Position numbers and translations under genes: made by a program. The notes under the pieces are model-generated. The model had not been told where the DNA came from and did no database searches. It worked only from the letters and a program-made list of their open reading frames with translations. Of a stretch of 64,000 nt of DNA, positions 9,500 through 18,782 are shown piece by piece. Source of the DNA: Mangrovimicrobium sp033283325 (GTDB lineage: Bacteria > Pseudomonadota > Gammaproteobacteria > Pseudomonadales > Halieaceae). The stretch is taken from contig JAWMQO010000008.1 of the NCBI GenBank assembly GCA_033283325.1, forward strand, positions 36,014-100,013, given 5' to 3'. Each line of letters begins with the position of its first letter. The first letter of the stretch is position 1.

Positions 9500-10687
9500 A
9501 TGAGGCGTCTGCTGCCGTCTGGGGCGGTAAAAGCAATTGTTCGGCAACTTGGCCTGGGCCAGTCTCTGCGCTCCCGTAGTCCCGTGCGAGTTTTATACCA
9601 GGTTCTTACTGATAAAGGTGCCTTCGGTTATATCGATCGCGGGTTCGTGAACGGCTATCGCCTGGCAGGGGCAGATGTGCTGGTGTGGGATTCCCGGCGC
9701 AACGAACCCGACTTGCGAAGGATACTGGCGGAATTCCGTCCAACCCATTTTATTGGCTATCTGCAGGAGGGTGGATCCAGGCGCTTACCCTCAGCTTGGT
9801 TACTCGCACAATTTTTCCCGCTACTACGATCGTATAAAGACAGGCAGGGTCTGTTCGTGGCCGTGCGGTCGAATCCCAGTAATATTCGCCAGTTGTTCCA
9901 GAATTGCCCTATCGACTTCAGCAGATTCCCGGAGGCGGGCGTGTCGGGATTCTATCTTCAGGCAGAACGCCCTGTTGAAGTGGAGCGGGCAGTTTTCGAT
10001 ACCGGATTCGTCGACCTTATTCGTTCTCCACTGGCCCATCATGTTTATCCGACAGTATTCAAAAATTACCTGGATCTTGGCCTGCCCTTATTGGAGGAGC
10101 CTCATGCCGCGGATATCAGGGCGTATCCCCCAGGCTTTAGGGCGGAGGGCATCGATAACCCCAGTGAGATCCTCTATGTCGGTGGCTGCTGGCCTTTCAA
10201 ATGGCAGAACATGGCGCCCTATATAAATGCCCTGCGCCTGGAGTTTGGGGAACGTTTTGTCCTGTATGGCAGAGGTTGGCCGGATGATCTTTCGCGGGGC
10301 GTCCTGGCCGAGGAACTCTACAACCAGGTCGTAGCAGACCACGCGATCCAGGTTGCCTTGCACGAGCCTAGTCAGGTGCTGGATTTTCCATTTGCAGGCA
10401 ATGAAAGAATATTCAAGCTACTGGCAATGGGGTGCTTTGTCATTTCAGATCCGAACCCCTTGCTGGATTATCATTTCCGTGTGGGCGAGGAAATTGTCGT
10501 CGCTGAGTCGCCAGAGGATATGGTGGCGAGGATACACCAATACCTGGGCCATCCGGACGAGATGGTAGCGATTGGAGAGGCAGGGCAGAGGCGGGTACTG
10601 CGGGATCATACCTACCAGGTTCGCGCGCAACGTCTTCTTACACTCTCACGGCAGGCAGACTTTCCCGCGGTAATGACCTACAAGTAG
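9500..10687 (+). CDS. CgeB/YkvP-like glycosyltransferase
   Basis: A 395-residue GT-B type protein. The C-terminal half, with EILYVGGCWPFKWQNMAPYI, then RFVLYGRGWPDD and NERIFKLLAMGCFVISDPNP, matches the CgeB/Glyco_trans_1_2 pattern, where the E(R)IFK-x-LAMG motif contacts the donor. The N-terminus describes a Rossmann-like half (residues about 30-120). It follows the small sulfotransferase by 3 bases. Probably a cytoplasmic transferase of the surface polysaccharide pathway. Confidence 0.7.
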   Translation: MRRLLPSGAVKAIVRQLGLGQSLRSRSPVRVLYQVLTDKGAFGYIDRGFVNGYRLAGADVLVWDSRRNEPDLRRILAEFRPTHFIGYLQEGGSRRLPSAWLLAQFFPLLRSYKDRQGLFVAVRSNPSNIRQLFQNCPIDFSRFPEAGVSGFYLQAERPVEVERAVFDTGFVDLIRSPLAHHVYPTVFKNYLDLGLPLLEEPHAADIRAYPPGFRAEGIDNPSEILYVGGCWPFKWQNMAPYINALRLEFGERFVLYGRGWPDDLSRGVLAEELYNQVVADHAIQVALHEPSQVLDFPFAGNERIFKLLAMGCFVISDPNPLLDYHFRVGEEIVVAESPEDMVARIHQYLGHPDEMVAIGEAGQRRVLRDHTYQVRAQRLLTLSRQADFPAVMTYK

Positions 10688-10789
10688 GAAAAAAGTTGTT
10701 TACTTGCGATGTGGTGAAAGGCGCGCGATCATCGCAATCTCCCAGTGCCAGATAAGCAAAGTCTGGCGATTGGCAGTTTGCGTCAGGAC
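10688..10789. other. Convergent gap with two small hairpins
   Basis: Between two converging genes there are two inverted repeats: TTGCGATG (10704-10711) with CATCGCAA (10730-10737), and GCCAGA with TCTGGC separated by 9 bases. Neither is followed by a clear T-run, so they may limit read-through but cannot be called standard terminators. Confidence 0.3.
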
Positions 10790-11830
10790 CTATTTCACCA
10801 ATTTGAGCAGTTCCAGCTTTCGGGAAAGCTTTTCCGACTCTTCCTGGTTACGCCAGAATTCAATTGAAATCTGTGTATCGAGAATCGAAACCAGAAAACT
10901 GTCAATGTGAGACCTGCAAGGCAGGAAATCATCAATTTCAGCCAGGCGAGACGGCTGGTCGTGACACTCCATCACTACCTGATGCCCACTGAATATACCC
11001 TCGCCAAATGCGGCGCATTTTTTTCCCGCCAGCAGTGACTCCAGTAGCACGTTGGAATTGCAGCCGACGATGTATTCGGCGTGCTTTATGAGGTAAGCGA
11101 GGTCCCTGTTGTCGACTCCGAGCAGCGAGTTCCCCTCACGGACCGTGTACTGTGCGTCGTTATCCAATGGGTGAGGTTTGAATATGAGCCTGCGCTGCGG
11201 GAAAAAAGATTCCAGTGCTGAGATAATCTCCTGGTTGGAATCGAAAGGGCAAAAATTGAATGCGGTATCCGACTCCAGTTGCAGTGGCACGAGGATATAG
11301 GGCCGACTGGTTGCCGTGAGTGTCTCGCTCCCCGGTTCCGCCTGGGAGCGCACCGAAGCCCATCGATGGCGTATATAGTTTTCCTTTAGAAACTGCTCCC
11401 TGAATATCGCGAGTCTGTTGAGCTGTTCCGGAGTGGCGGGAGGAATCGTCGCATGGCGGAAAGACGATTTTGCGTGGACGCCTTCGCTGTCGAAGTAGAC
11501 TGTGTTGTTCTGGGGGAAAAAGCCCACTTCGCAGAAGATCAGGTGCTTGTCCCGATATTTGTCCTGCAAGTGCTCGACACTTTCCCATTGCCCGTTGGGG
11601 ATGATCAGGTGTTCATAGGGCTCGCAGTTCTCCATTGGTGTCACAAAATGGAGTGGAAGCCGCTTTCTCAAGCTGAGGTTTAAAAAAAAATAATCCAGTA
11701 CCGGATGGCCAACGGTGACTACTGCTATTCGTCTGGCGCTGATGATCGGTGCAATGTGTCGATGAAGCCAGAGTCCGATCCGGGTTGCCCGGGCTTTGAC
11801 AAAGGCGCGAATGAAATCGACTGGAATCAT
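10790..11830 (-). CDS. Capsule polysaccharide biosynthesis-type transferase
   Basis: A 346-residue protein starting MIPVDFIRAFVKARAT at ATG 11830; the frame stays open far upstream but that part overlaps the preceding membrane-protein gene and reads as non-native protein. YILVPLQLESDTAFNFCPF, RRLIFKPHPLD and YIVGCNSNVLLESLLAGKKC are hallmarks of the KpsC/KpsS and capsule synthesis family (KPHP and N-S-N-V-L-x-E-x-L blocks). It likely initiates or extends an exported glycan. It is the last gene of the leftward lptD-to-glycan gene string, 17 bases after the membrane protein. Confidence 0.75.
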   Translation of the reverse strand: MIPVDFIRAFVKARATRIGLWLHRHIAPIISARRIAVVTVGHPVLDYFFLNLSLRKRLPLHFVTPMENCEPYEHLIIPNGQWESVEHLQDKYRDKHLIFCEVGFFPQNNTVYFDSEGVHAKSSFRHATIPPATPEQLNRLAIFREQFLKENYIRHRWASVRSQAEPGSETLTATSRPYILVPLQLESDTAFNFCPFDSNQEIISALESFFPQRRLIFKPHPLDNDAQYTVREGNSLLGVDNRDLAYLIKHAEYIVGCNSNVLLESLLAGKKCAAFGEGIFSGHQVVMECHDQPSRLAEIDDFLPCRSHIDSFLVSILDTQISIEFWRNQEESEKLSRKLELLKLVK

Positions 11831-11847
11831 ATTCGTACTGGATCCAA

Positions 11848-13278
11848 TCAGGCGCGCGAACGATTCAAGGCATGTGCGCCGATGCGGCATAAGAATAGCG
11901 CAGCCAGCGGGATCGAATACAAGGTGGCACGATTGACCTGCGTGTAATCCTGGGCGAACTCGTATCGTTCGGTGAAGTAATAGACAAAGATCACAAAGCC
12001 TATTGTCGTTAATGGCGCCGTAATGACCAGCAGATTTCGAATCACCCAGGCTGGGTAAGCAAGCGCAATAGCTGCCGCGAAGCAGACAAGGAACCAGAAG
12101 ATATTCCAGTTGATCATCAGGAAATTGCTCGTCAGCATCGCGTCGTGGATAGGGCGGTACTGTAATGGATAGTCTCCGAGGAAGGGGAGCGAAATCATCT
12201 CCTGTGATATCACTACAGGCCCCAGCCCGGGTAGTTCCATTTGAAGCCCCAGGAGGAAAGCCGCCAGGCCGCCGACGGCGATGACCCCGAGTAGCAGCGC
12301 AAGCCTTGGCCTGGCGATTCCCGGCAGTGATACCGCGAGTAAGCCCAGCGCTATTCCAGCCATGATAATCCCCGGCACCTTGAGTTGCGCACAAAACAGC
12401 GCTGACACAAGAGCGAGAACGGCGTACTGCCAATTGCGCGTTTCATCCCAGGCGATCACTGCAAAAACACTACAGCCGAAAACCGCGGTAACCCACAGGT
12501 CGGCATAGCCTGCCAGTGCAGTGTGTACATTGATAAATGGCTGGCTGAGTAACAGATAGACGCCCGTCATGGCGATGTAGCAAGGTGTTCCACTCATACG
12601 CAGGTGTCCGTACAAGGAGCAACCCAAAGCGATGGAGATGAATACCCACGGCAGGTAGATTGCGGTCTGGTCGGCGCTGCCGATAGCCAGCATGCTCCAT
12701 AGCTGGATCAGCGGTACGCCATCCGGATACTCCCAGGCATTGTAGGCGCCGAGCGTATAATCCAGTGCGCTGGCCGGCGCGGTGAGCCAGGCCTGTGGAT
12801 GCACGTAGTCCACCATCTCCCTGAAATGAAACCAGACTACAGCCTTGGGCGCCCAGTTCATCCAGGCGTCCCAGGGGTACAGTGGTCGCAGGAGCACCTC
12901 CTGAAAAATTGTGGAGTAACGCCAGCCGAGTAGCAGCAATAGCGCGCCACAAAACACCCATTCGCCGCTGCCCAGGGCATTGGCCTTGTGTACAGGTCGT
13001 GTACTCGCTGACAGTTTGCGCGCTGTAATGGCCCCGGCCAATGTCAGTAAGAGAAGTATGGTCGCAACCGTGGTGAAACTGAGGCCCCAGCCGGCGCTTG
13101 AAACGAATCTCAGAACCAGTGTGGTCAGGAACAGGCCGGCCAGATAACCGTGCCCAAGTATTAGCCACCAGTTCCAGTGCCTGGAGGAGCCGAGCAGGCA
13201 GTACACCCAGACACCTCCCAGAATCCATGGCAGTAAAATGGATAGCGCTATGCTGAACAGGCTCACTTCGCTACTCAT
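11848..13278 (-). CDS. Polytopic membrane protein, GT-C-like
   Basis: A 476-residue protein with about ten hydrophobic segments. A conserved extracytoplasmic loop after the third or fourth segment reads PLYPWDAWMNWAPKA (about 133-147), and another reads AYNAWEYPDGVPLIQLW. The acidic loop followed by a long membrane bundle resembles GT-C transferases that use lipid-linked sugars. It overlaps the preceding gene by ATGA and precedes a capsule-type transferase. I infer a role in polymer assembly or lipid-linked sugar transfer; an export or flippase role is possible. Confidence 0.6.
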   Translation of the reverse strand: MSSEVSLFSIALSILLPWILGGVWVYCLLGSSRHWNWWLILGHGYLAGLFLTTLVLRFVSSAGWGLSFTTVATILLLLTLAGAITARKLSASTRPVHKANALGSGEWVFCGALLLLLGWRYSTIFQEVLLRPLYPWDAWMNWAPKAVVWFHFREMVDYVHPQAWLTAPASALDYTLGAYNAWEYPDGVPLIQLWSMLAIGSADQTAIYLPWVFISIALGCSLYGHLRMSGTPCYIAMTGVYLLLSQPFINVHTALAGYADLWVTAVFGCSVFAVIAWDETRNWQYAVLALVSALFCAQLKVPGIIMAGIALGLLAVSLPGIARPRLALLLGVIAVGGLAAFLLGLQMELPGLGPVVISQEMISLPFLGDYPLQYRPIHDAMLTSNFLMINWNIFWFLVCFAAAIALAYPAWVIRNLLVITAPLTTIGFVIFVYYFTERYEFAQDYTQVNRATLYSIPLAALFLCRIGAHALNRSRA

Positions 13279-14540
13279 GGCGTACCCGCATACTGATAGA
13301 GACTGCCAAGCCCCTGCTTATCGATCTCAATGACGCGAAGCGTTTGATCGCGCCAGTTCAGGGTAGCTGTGGATGCGTCGTAGTTGAGCCCGGGGATATC
13401 GCCCATGGCCAGGAGGTAATCCCCGGGCTGTAGTGACTCCGGCCTGGGGAACTTCCCGAAATTGAAAATGTTGTGTGGTAGTAGATAGAACTGCATTTTG
13501 AGCCGGTGGTAATCCCGCCATGGAGAGTCATTCAGCAGGAATATTTTTACTCCTGGCTCGGGGAGTACTTCGTTTTTTAATCGTTGCGCGTAGTCATATA
13601 GCACACCGTCCAGATCTGAATGGTGTTTCTCTTGCTGTGTTTTGCCAGCAAATACATACCGCGTTTCCGCCAATTGTGCGCTCAGGTTGCGTTGCCAGAG
13701 CATATCGATCACAAGCCAGGGTGTGAGTACGGCAAGCAGTACGGCGATCCGGATATCCGATCCTGCAAAGACGCGCGCGAGTATCAGCAGTGCCAGTGCT
13801 CCGATCGCCCAGATTGCCATGGCCAGTGGCCTGGGGAGAATGGTCTGGTAAGGCCCTCCCATCAGGTGGTGGGCAGAGCGTTGGTTCCAGGTTTCCAGCC
13901 CCGCCCACTCGCTCCAGATCGCACGTATGAAATTCCAGTTTGATGGAGGCAGCATATCGAGGCTCTCGATGGTCTGGGCGTCCCCGCGCAGTTCGCCATA
14001 CACATCGATACCGACTTCAGTGATAGTGCCCCTCCAGTGGGGATTGTTTGACAGCATGCTGACCTGGGCCATGTCGTTGATGCGCGCCAGGGCGACGTGG
14101 CTGGTCTCCCCGGGCTTATCAGCGGTACGCCAGATGAAGTAGTAGAAACTGGCGGGATTCTGCCCCGTCACCCTGTATTGCAAATAAGGGTAATCAGCCG
14201 CCTTGAATCCCACGCGCCGCGTGTAAATGCTCCGGGTATCCCGCGGGCCCTCTTCCAGTTGGGTAATCCGCATTCCACCGCTTTCGGTTTCCTCGCCGCT
14301 GCCCCTTCGGGCAATCAGGCTGCTTCCGCTGACGCGCCAGGGCCGTGCGCTCCCGTCGTCCGTGGCTGCGCGCTGTTCGCCAAGTTCAGGCGAGAGCAAC
14401 AAATACATGGAACCCAGCACGCCCCCACTGATGAGCAGAGCGATAAACGCATAAGCAATGCCAATACCGAGGTCCCGAAGCCGGGGGTAGGGCTCGTCGG
14501 ACCTTCCTTCTCCCAGATGGGCCATTTCGTGCTTGCTCAT
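13275..14540 (-). CDS. Membrane-anchored protein of unknown function, partner of GT-C-like protein
   Basis: A 421-residue protein. One membrane segment at about residues 26-48 is followed by a periplasmic part of about 190 residues, two close hydrophobic segments (about 237-280) and a C-terminal soluble part. The periplasmic part (for example YLQYRVTGQNPASFYYFIW) is rich in aromatic residues and could be a carbohydrate-binding beta-sandwich. I do not recognise the family. It is coupled by ATGA to the membrane protein downstream, which suggests a two-component glycan assembly unit. Confidence 0.55.
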   Translation of the reverse strand: MSKHEMAHLGEGRSDEPYPRLRDLGIGIAYAFIALLISGGVLGSMYLLLSPELGEQRAATDDGSARPWRVSGSSLIARRGSGEETESGGMRITQLEEGPRDTRSIYTRRVGFKAADYPYLQYRVTGQNPASFYYFIWRTADKPGETSHVALARINDMAQVSMLSNNPHWRGTITEVGIDVYGELRGDAQTIESLDMLPPSNWNFIRAIWSEWAGLETWNQRSAHHLMGGPYQTILPRPLAMAIWAIGALALLILARVFAGSDIRIAVLLAVLTPWLVIDMLWQRNLSAQLAETRYVFAGKTQQEKHHSDLDGVLYDYAQRLKNEVLPEPGVKIFLLNDSPWRDYHRLKMQFYLLPHNIFNFGKFPRPESLQPGDYLLAMGDIPGLNYDASTATLNWRDQTLRVIEIDKQGLGSLYQYAGTP

Positions 14541-14566
14541 TCCCTGATAAGGCGGCCTTCGCCCAG

Positions 14567-16378
14567 CTAGGAAGGACTTATGGTCGCGGCCGCATTGCGG
14601 ATAGCTTGCCAGTTCTCGAGTGAAGCGGCAAAGCCGGCGAGGTAGTTGCGGAAGCGCGCGAGGATCTCGCTTTCGCCCAGCCCGTCCGGAATGCTGGCGA
14701 CATCCCCAGGTGCGGCCGGCACCTGCATCGCTTCACCCACCTGTCGCGCGCTCTGTTCCAGCCAGTCCTGCCAGCCGGGCGGCCGGATACTGCCGTCCTG
14801 CAGGAAGCCATTCAGGCGGGCAAATTCGTTGCTCTGGGCTTCTGCGACTTCCCGGCGGAATTCCACCAGGAGGCCGCGGTCGCTGGTTTCGGACAGGCGG
14901 CGGGCGAGGGCGGCGAGGGAGGCCAAGCGCACCTGCGGTGAGATGCCCTCGTCGTAGGTGGTGCGATCGGTGACGTACTTGTTGATGTTGATCTTGCCCC
15001 TGCCGGTGGCGGGGGCGGGGTCCGGGTCGCCCTTTCTTTCGTCGAGCGGCAGGTGGGGCACGCTCCAGTCGTATTCGAGCACCGCGGCGTTGGGGTGCAT
15101 GAACTCGGTCATGGCGCCGAACAGGTAGTCCTCGCCGCGGAACACCGGGAAGTAGGGCGGTAGCAGGTGGGTGTTATCCAGCCCGCTGACCTGGGAGATC
15201 ACAGCCAGCTTGCTGAATAGCGGCCGCGACTGCCCGAGCCAGTAGCAGCGGCTTTGCAGGGCGCCCGATACGCCGCCGGGGAATTCCAGGAGGCGTTTGC
15301 TGGAGGAGGGGTTCAGGGTGTACAGCCAGTCGGTGCCCGGCGTACCCGGGTCGCCGACGGTGCCGGACTGCGTGATCAGCACTGGCGACTCGGCGTTCCA
15401 CTGGCTCAGGTAGGGGGCGTTCGCGCCGACGAGGTCGGCGGGCACCAGTTGCCGCGCGCACAGCTGCCTGATGGCCTGGCCCATACTCAGGCCGAGGCAG
15501 GAGGCGTGGCCGGTCAGGGGGTCGAATTCGGTTTTACTGGTCCTGGCCTGCATCTCCCCGGGGTTCTGGTAGAAGTCCACCTCCCGCTCGTTCTGGCCAA
15601 ACGCGACCCCGGCCTGCGCGTGGGGTGAGCCCACTGCCGAGCAAAGCACGTCGTCGTCCATCACGATGGCGCGGCGGCCCACTGACAGCAGCAGACAGAG
15701 ATTGCGGGCCAGTCCGTAAGTCTTGTCCGCAGCCCAGCGCTCGCGATCGATCAGGAAGCGGATGGCCTCCTCCTGCCCTGGCAGTTCGGCAATGAGCTTG
15801 TCCATCAACTCCCGGGCCTCGGCGGCGCCGAAGTAATGCATGTTCCTGGGGGAGGTGAGGTTGAATTGCTCTACCACTTCCCGGTTGCGCCCGGCGTTGG
15901 CCTCGTCGCGAGAATCGTCGATGAGGAAAATCGCCTCGTGGCGGCTCAGGTTGCTCGCGCGGAGCATGCTTTCGAGCAGGCGCTCCACCGCTGCGGGGCG
16001 ATCGCAGGTGATGATGAAGGTACGGGTGGCCGGGCGGTCCAGCGCCGCGGGCACTTCGGCGTTCAGCCGGTCGCAGACGGCTTCGGCACTTACCAGCAAG
16101 CCGGCCTCGCGGAGCATGCCGAGCACGTTCATTACGTCGGCCTGTTGCCCTGCCAGTTCGGGAATACTGCCGGTGAGGTGAGCGCTGTGTTCCTCGAGGG
16201 TCCGGAATGTCCGGCACAGTTGCATCGCCTGGGCGACGGGCGGCGCCACCAACATCTGGGCGTCGCTCTGGCGGTTGATCAGTAGTACTCCGCCATTGCT
16301 CATGGAGACCGCCTCACATTCGGCGAAGGCATAAAGCCCCGAGGGGGCGGGGGCGTTGCTGCTGGGGGTAGTACTCAT
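14567..16378 (-). CDS. GT-A fold glycosyltransferase with PqqD-like N-terminal domain
   Basis: A protein of about 603 residues from ATG 16378; GTG 16495 would extend it by 39 proline-rich residues. Residues about 15-100 look like a PqqD/winged-helix domain (GGVLLINRQSDAQML, ending in VLGMLREAGLLV). From about 120, TRTFIITCDRPAAVERLLES, IFLIDDSRDE and RAIVMDDDVLC give a GT-A glycosyltransferase fold with a DxD-type metal site (DDD). The C-terminal region (LLPPYFPVFRGEDYLFGAM) holds the usual ED motif. It follows pdxA on the same strand and precedes membrane glycan genes. Acceptor unknown; the N-terminal domain hints at a protein or peptide partner. Confidence 0.6.
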   Translation of the reverse strand: MSTTPSSNAPAPSGLYAFAECEAVSMSNGGVLLINRQSDAQMLVAPPVAQAMQLCRTFRTLEEHSAHLTGSIPELAGQQADVMNVLGMLREAGLLVSAEAVCDRLNAEVPAALDRPATRTFIITCDRPAAVERLLESMLRASNLSRHEAIFLIDDSRDEANAGRNREVVEQFNLTSPRNMHYFGAAEARELMDKLIAELPGQEEAIRFLIDRERWAADKTYGLARNLCLLLSVGRRAIVMDDDVLCSAVGSPHAQAGVAFGQNEREVDFYQNPGEMQARTSKTEFDPLTGHASCLGLSMGQAIRQLCARQLVPADLVGANAPYLSQWNAESPVLITQSGTVGDPGTPGTDWLYTLNPSSSKRLLEFPGGVSGALQSRCYWLGQSRPLFSKLAVISQVSGLDNTHLLPPYFPVFRGEDYLFGAMTEFMHPNAAVLEYDWSVPHLPLDERKGDPDPAPATGRGKININKYVTDRTTYDEGISPQVRLASLAALARRLSETSDRGLLVEFRREVAEAQSNEFARLNGFLQDGSIRPPGWQDWLEQSARQVGEAMQVPAAPGDVASIPDGLGESEILARFRNYLAGFAASLENWQAIRNAAATISPS

Positions 16379-16507
16379 GGGAATCCGGGCCAGAAATTGA
16401 GCCGCCAATTTTAGGGATGCGCTGGTGGGCTGTAAACCGGGCGGGTTGGTCGGTGCTGGTGGCTTGCCGGGTGTCGGGTGGTGGTTATCGCTCACTCTGT
16501 GAGCGAT

Positions 16508-17530
16508 CTACCCCTTTCCCGCCATCTCCACGGCAAGTGCCAGTGCAGCGCGCATGCTGCCGCAATCGGCGCGGCCGCTGCCGGCGAGATCGAGAGCGGT
16601 TCCGTGATCCACCGAGGTGCGGATGATCGGCAGGCCCAGGGTGACATTTATCGCCTCGCCGAAGCCGGCATACTTGAGCACCGGCAGGCCCTGGTCGTGG
16701 TACATGGCGAACACTGCGTCGCTGCTGCCGAGGAGTTTGGGGTTGAAAGCGGTGTCGGCCGGATGTGGTCCGCTGAGATCGAGGCCCCGGGCCCGTAGGC
16801 GGTCCAGGGTCGGGATGATGGTATCCAGTTCCTCCCGCCCGAGGTGCCCACCTTCTCCCGCGTGGGGGTTCAGGCCGAGGACTGCGATGTGGGGCCGGGC
16901 AATTGCGAACTTCTCGCGCAGGTCCCGCTCCAGGATGGTGAGGGTTTCCTCCAGCAGGGCGGGCGTTATTGCGTCGGCTACCGCGCGCAGGGGCAGGTGC
17001 GTGGTTGCGAGGGCCACGCGCAGTTCGCCGGTGGCCAGCATCATCACAACACGGGGCGTGCCGGTGCGCTCAGCCAGCAGTTCGGTGTGCCCGGAAAAGG
17101 GCATGCCGGCGTCGTTGATGACGGATTTTTGCACCGGGGCGGTGACCATTGCGGCGAATTCACCGGAGACACAGCCGTCTACGGCGCGATTGAGCATCTC
17201 AACCACGTAAGGGGCATTGCTTTTGTCCAGCACGCCGGGCTGGCAGGGCGCCGCCAGATCGATTGGCAGTACCGCCAGCTCGCCGGGCCTGTGTGCCTGA
17301 GGCGCTTGTGCCGGATCAAACTCGTGGATTCCGATTGCAAGGCCGAGTGCCGCGGCGCGGGCCCGAAGCAGCACGGGATCGGCGATGGCGACGAGCTGGG
17401 CGTCCCAGCTCTCCAGCGCCGCGGCGAGAGTGACATCGGGACCGATGCCGGCGGGTTCGCCGCAGGTGATGGCTATTCGGGGGAGGGTGCCCACCGGCTC
17501 GCGATTACTTGATATCGACGAAGGCCTCAT
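16508..17530 (-). CDS. pdxA: 4-hydroxythreonine-4-phosphate dehydrogenase
   Basis: A 340-residue enzyme of pyridoxal phosphate synthesis that oxidises 4-phosphohydroxy-threonine with NAD. RIAITCGEPAGIGPDV near the N-terminus, SGHTELLAERTG, and the metal-site region AMYHDQGLPVLKYAGFG followed by RTSVDHGTALDLAG are family hallmarks. The 17530 start overlaps surA by 26 bases; GTG 17494, 8 bases past the surA stop, is a good alternative and gives a more usual N-terminus. It is the third gene of lptD-surA-pdxA. Confidence 0.93.
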   Translation of the reverse strand: MRPSSISSNREPVGTLPRIAITCGEPAGIGPDVTLAAALESWDAQLVAIADPVLLRARAAALGLAIGIHEFDPAQAPQAHRPGELAVLPIDLAAPCQPGVLDKSNAPYVVEMLNRAVDGCVSGEFAAMVTAPVQKSVINDAGMPFSGHTELLAERTGTPRVVMMLATGELRVALATTHLPLRAVADAITPALLEETLTILERDLREKFAIARPHIAVLGLNPHAGEGGHLGREELDTIIPTLDRLRARGLDLSGPHPADTAFNPKLLGSSDAVFAMYHDQGLPVLKYAGFGEAINVTLGLPIIRTSVDHGTALDLAGSGRADCGSMRAALALAVEMAGKG

Positions 17531-18782
17531 CGCGAATCTGGCGCAGCCAGGCGTCCAGTTCCTCCTGGTATTTGCGCTGGTGGAGATAGTTCATCGCCAT
17601 ATTTTGCCGGGCCTTGTCGGTCATGTCCTGCTCGCGGCGGTCCTCGACTTCGAGGATGTGCCAGCCGAACTGGGTGCGCACTGGCTCGGTGATTTCGCCG
17701 ATGGTGGCCGTTTTCATCGCCTGGTCGAACTGCGGCACCATCTGCCCCGGCATGGTCCAGCCCAGCTCCCCGCCTTCCTGGGCGGAGCCGATGTCCTCGG
17801 AGTACTGGCGGGCCAGGGCAGCGAAGTCTTCTCCGGCTTCGATGCGCGCCTTCAGGTCGGCGGCTTTTTCCCGGGCCTGCTCGTCGCTGAGGATTTCAGA
17901 GGGCTTGATCAGGATGTGCCGGACCTTGGTCTGGTTGACGACCATCTGGCCGCCGCCGCGCTGCTCTGCGAGGTAGATCAGGTGAAAGCCGCTATCGGAC
18001 TCAATGATGTCCGAGGTATCGCCAACCTCCAGTGAGGGCACGACGTCCGCAAACAGGGAGGGGATATCTTCGGCCTTGCGCCAGCCCAGGTTGCCGCCGC
18101 TGAAGGTAAAGGGCCCCGGCGCGCTCACAGCATCTTCGAAGGGGGTGCCACCGCGAACTTGTGCCAGCACCTTCCCGGCATAGGCTCGCGCCCGCTCGAT
18201 CTCGTCCCCGGGGGCGTCCGGAGAAACCGGCAGCAGTGCGTGGAGAAGCTGGTATTCCGGTTGGGTGAGTTTCTGCCCTTCCTGGGTGGCGAGGAAGTTG
18301 TCCACTTCCTGCTCACTGATTTCGATACGCTGGTTGACGTTGCCCTGCTGCACCCGCTGGATGATCATTTCATTGCGGATGTTCCCGCGGGCCTCGTGGT
18401 AGGAGCGGCCCTGTTGTTCCAGTGCGCTGCGGAACTGCTCGAGCGTCAGGCCGTTCTGGGAGGCGATGCGCTGCAGGGCATCGTTGAGTTGGGCGTCGGT
18501 AATTCGCACGCCGACGCGCTGGCCCATCTGCAGTTGGATGCTCTCGAGAATCAGCCGGTCGAGGGTTTCGCGGATGATTTCGTCCTCCGGCGGCATGTCG
18601 ACGCCGGCGGCCTGCAGGTTGGTCTTCACCGAGGCGACCCGCTCGCGCAGTTCGCTGGCCATGATCACGTCGTCCTCGACGATGGCGACCACCTGGTCGA
18701 GCATTTGTGTCTCGGCATGCGCGCCCCCCGCCAGCAGTGCGGTGGACAGGCAGATACCGCGCAGGAGCTGCTTAATATTCAC
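17505..18782 (-). CDS. surA: Periplasmic chaperone and peptidyl-prolyl isomerase SurA
   Basis: About 425 residues: signal peptide (LLRGICLSTALLAGGAHA), an N-terminal chaperone domain, then two parvulin-type domains (PEYQLLHALLPV about 160-260; KVRHILIKPSEIL about 270-370) and a C-terminal helix. It escorts outer membrane proteins such as LptD to the BAM complex. GTG 18782 is given as the start; TTG 18788 is two codons upstream. It overlaps the lptD end by a few bases, supporting coupled expression with its main client. Confidence 0.95.
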   Translation of the reverse strand: MNIKQLLRGICLSTALLAGGAHAETQMLDQVVAIVEDDVIMASELRERVASVKTNLQAAGVDMPPEDEIIRETLDRLILESIQLQMGQRVGVRITDAQLNDALQRIASQNGLTLEQFRSALEQQGRSYHEARGNIRNEMIIQRVQQGNVNQRIEISEQEVDNFLATQEGQKLTQPEYQLLHALLPVSPDAPGDEIERARAYAGKVLAQVRGGTPFEDAVSAPGPFTFSGGNLGWRKAEDIPSLFADVVPSLEVGDTSDIIESDSGFHLIYLAEQRGGGQMVVNQTKVRHILIKPSEILSDEQAREKAADLKARIEAGEDFAALARQYSEDIGSAQEGGELGWTMPGQMVPQFDQAMKTATIGEITEPVRTQFGWHILEVEDRREQDMTDKARQNMAMNYLHQRKYQEELDAWLRQIRDEAFVDIK

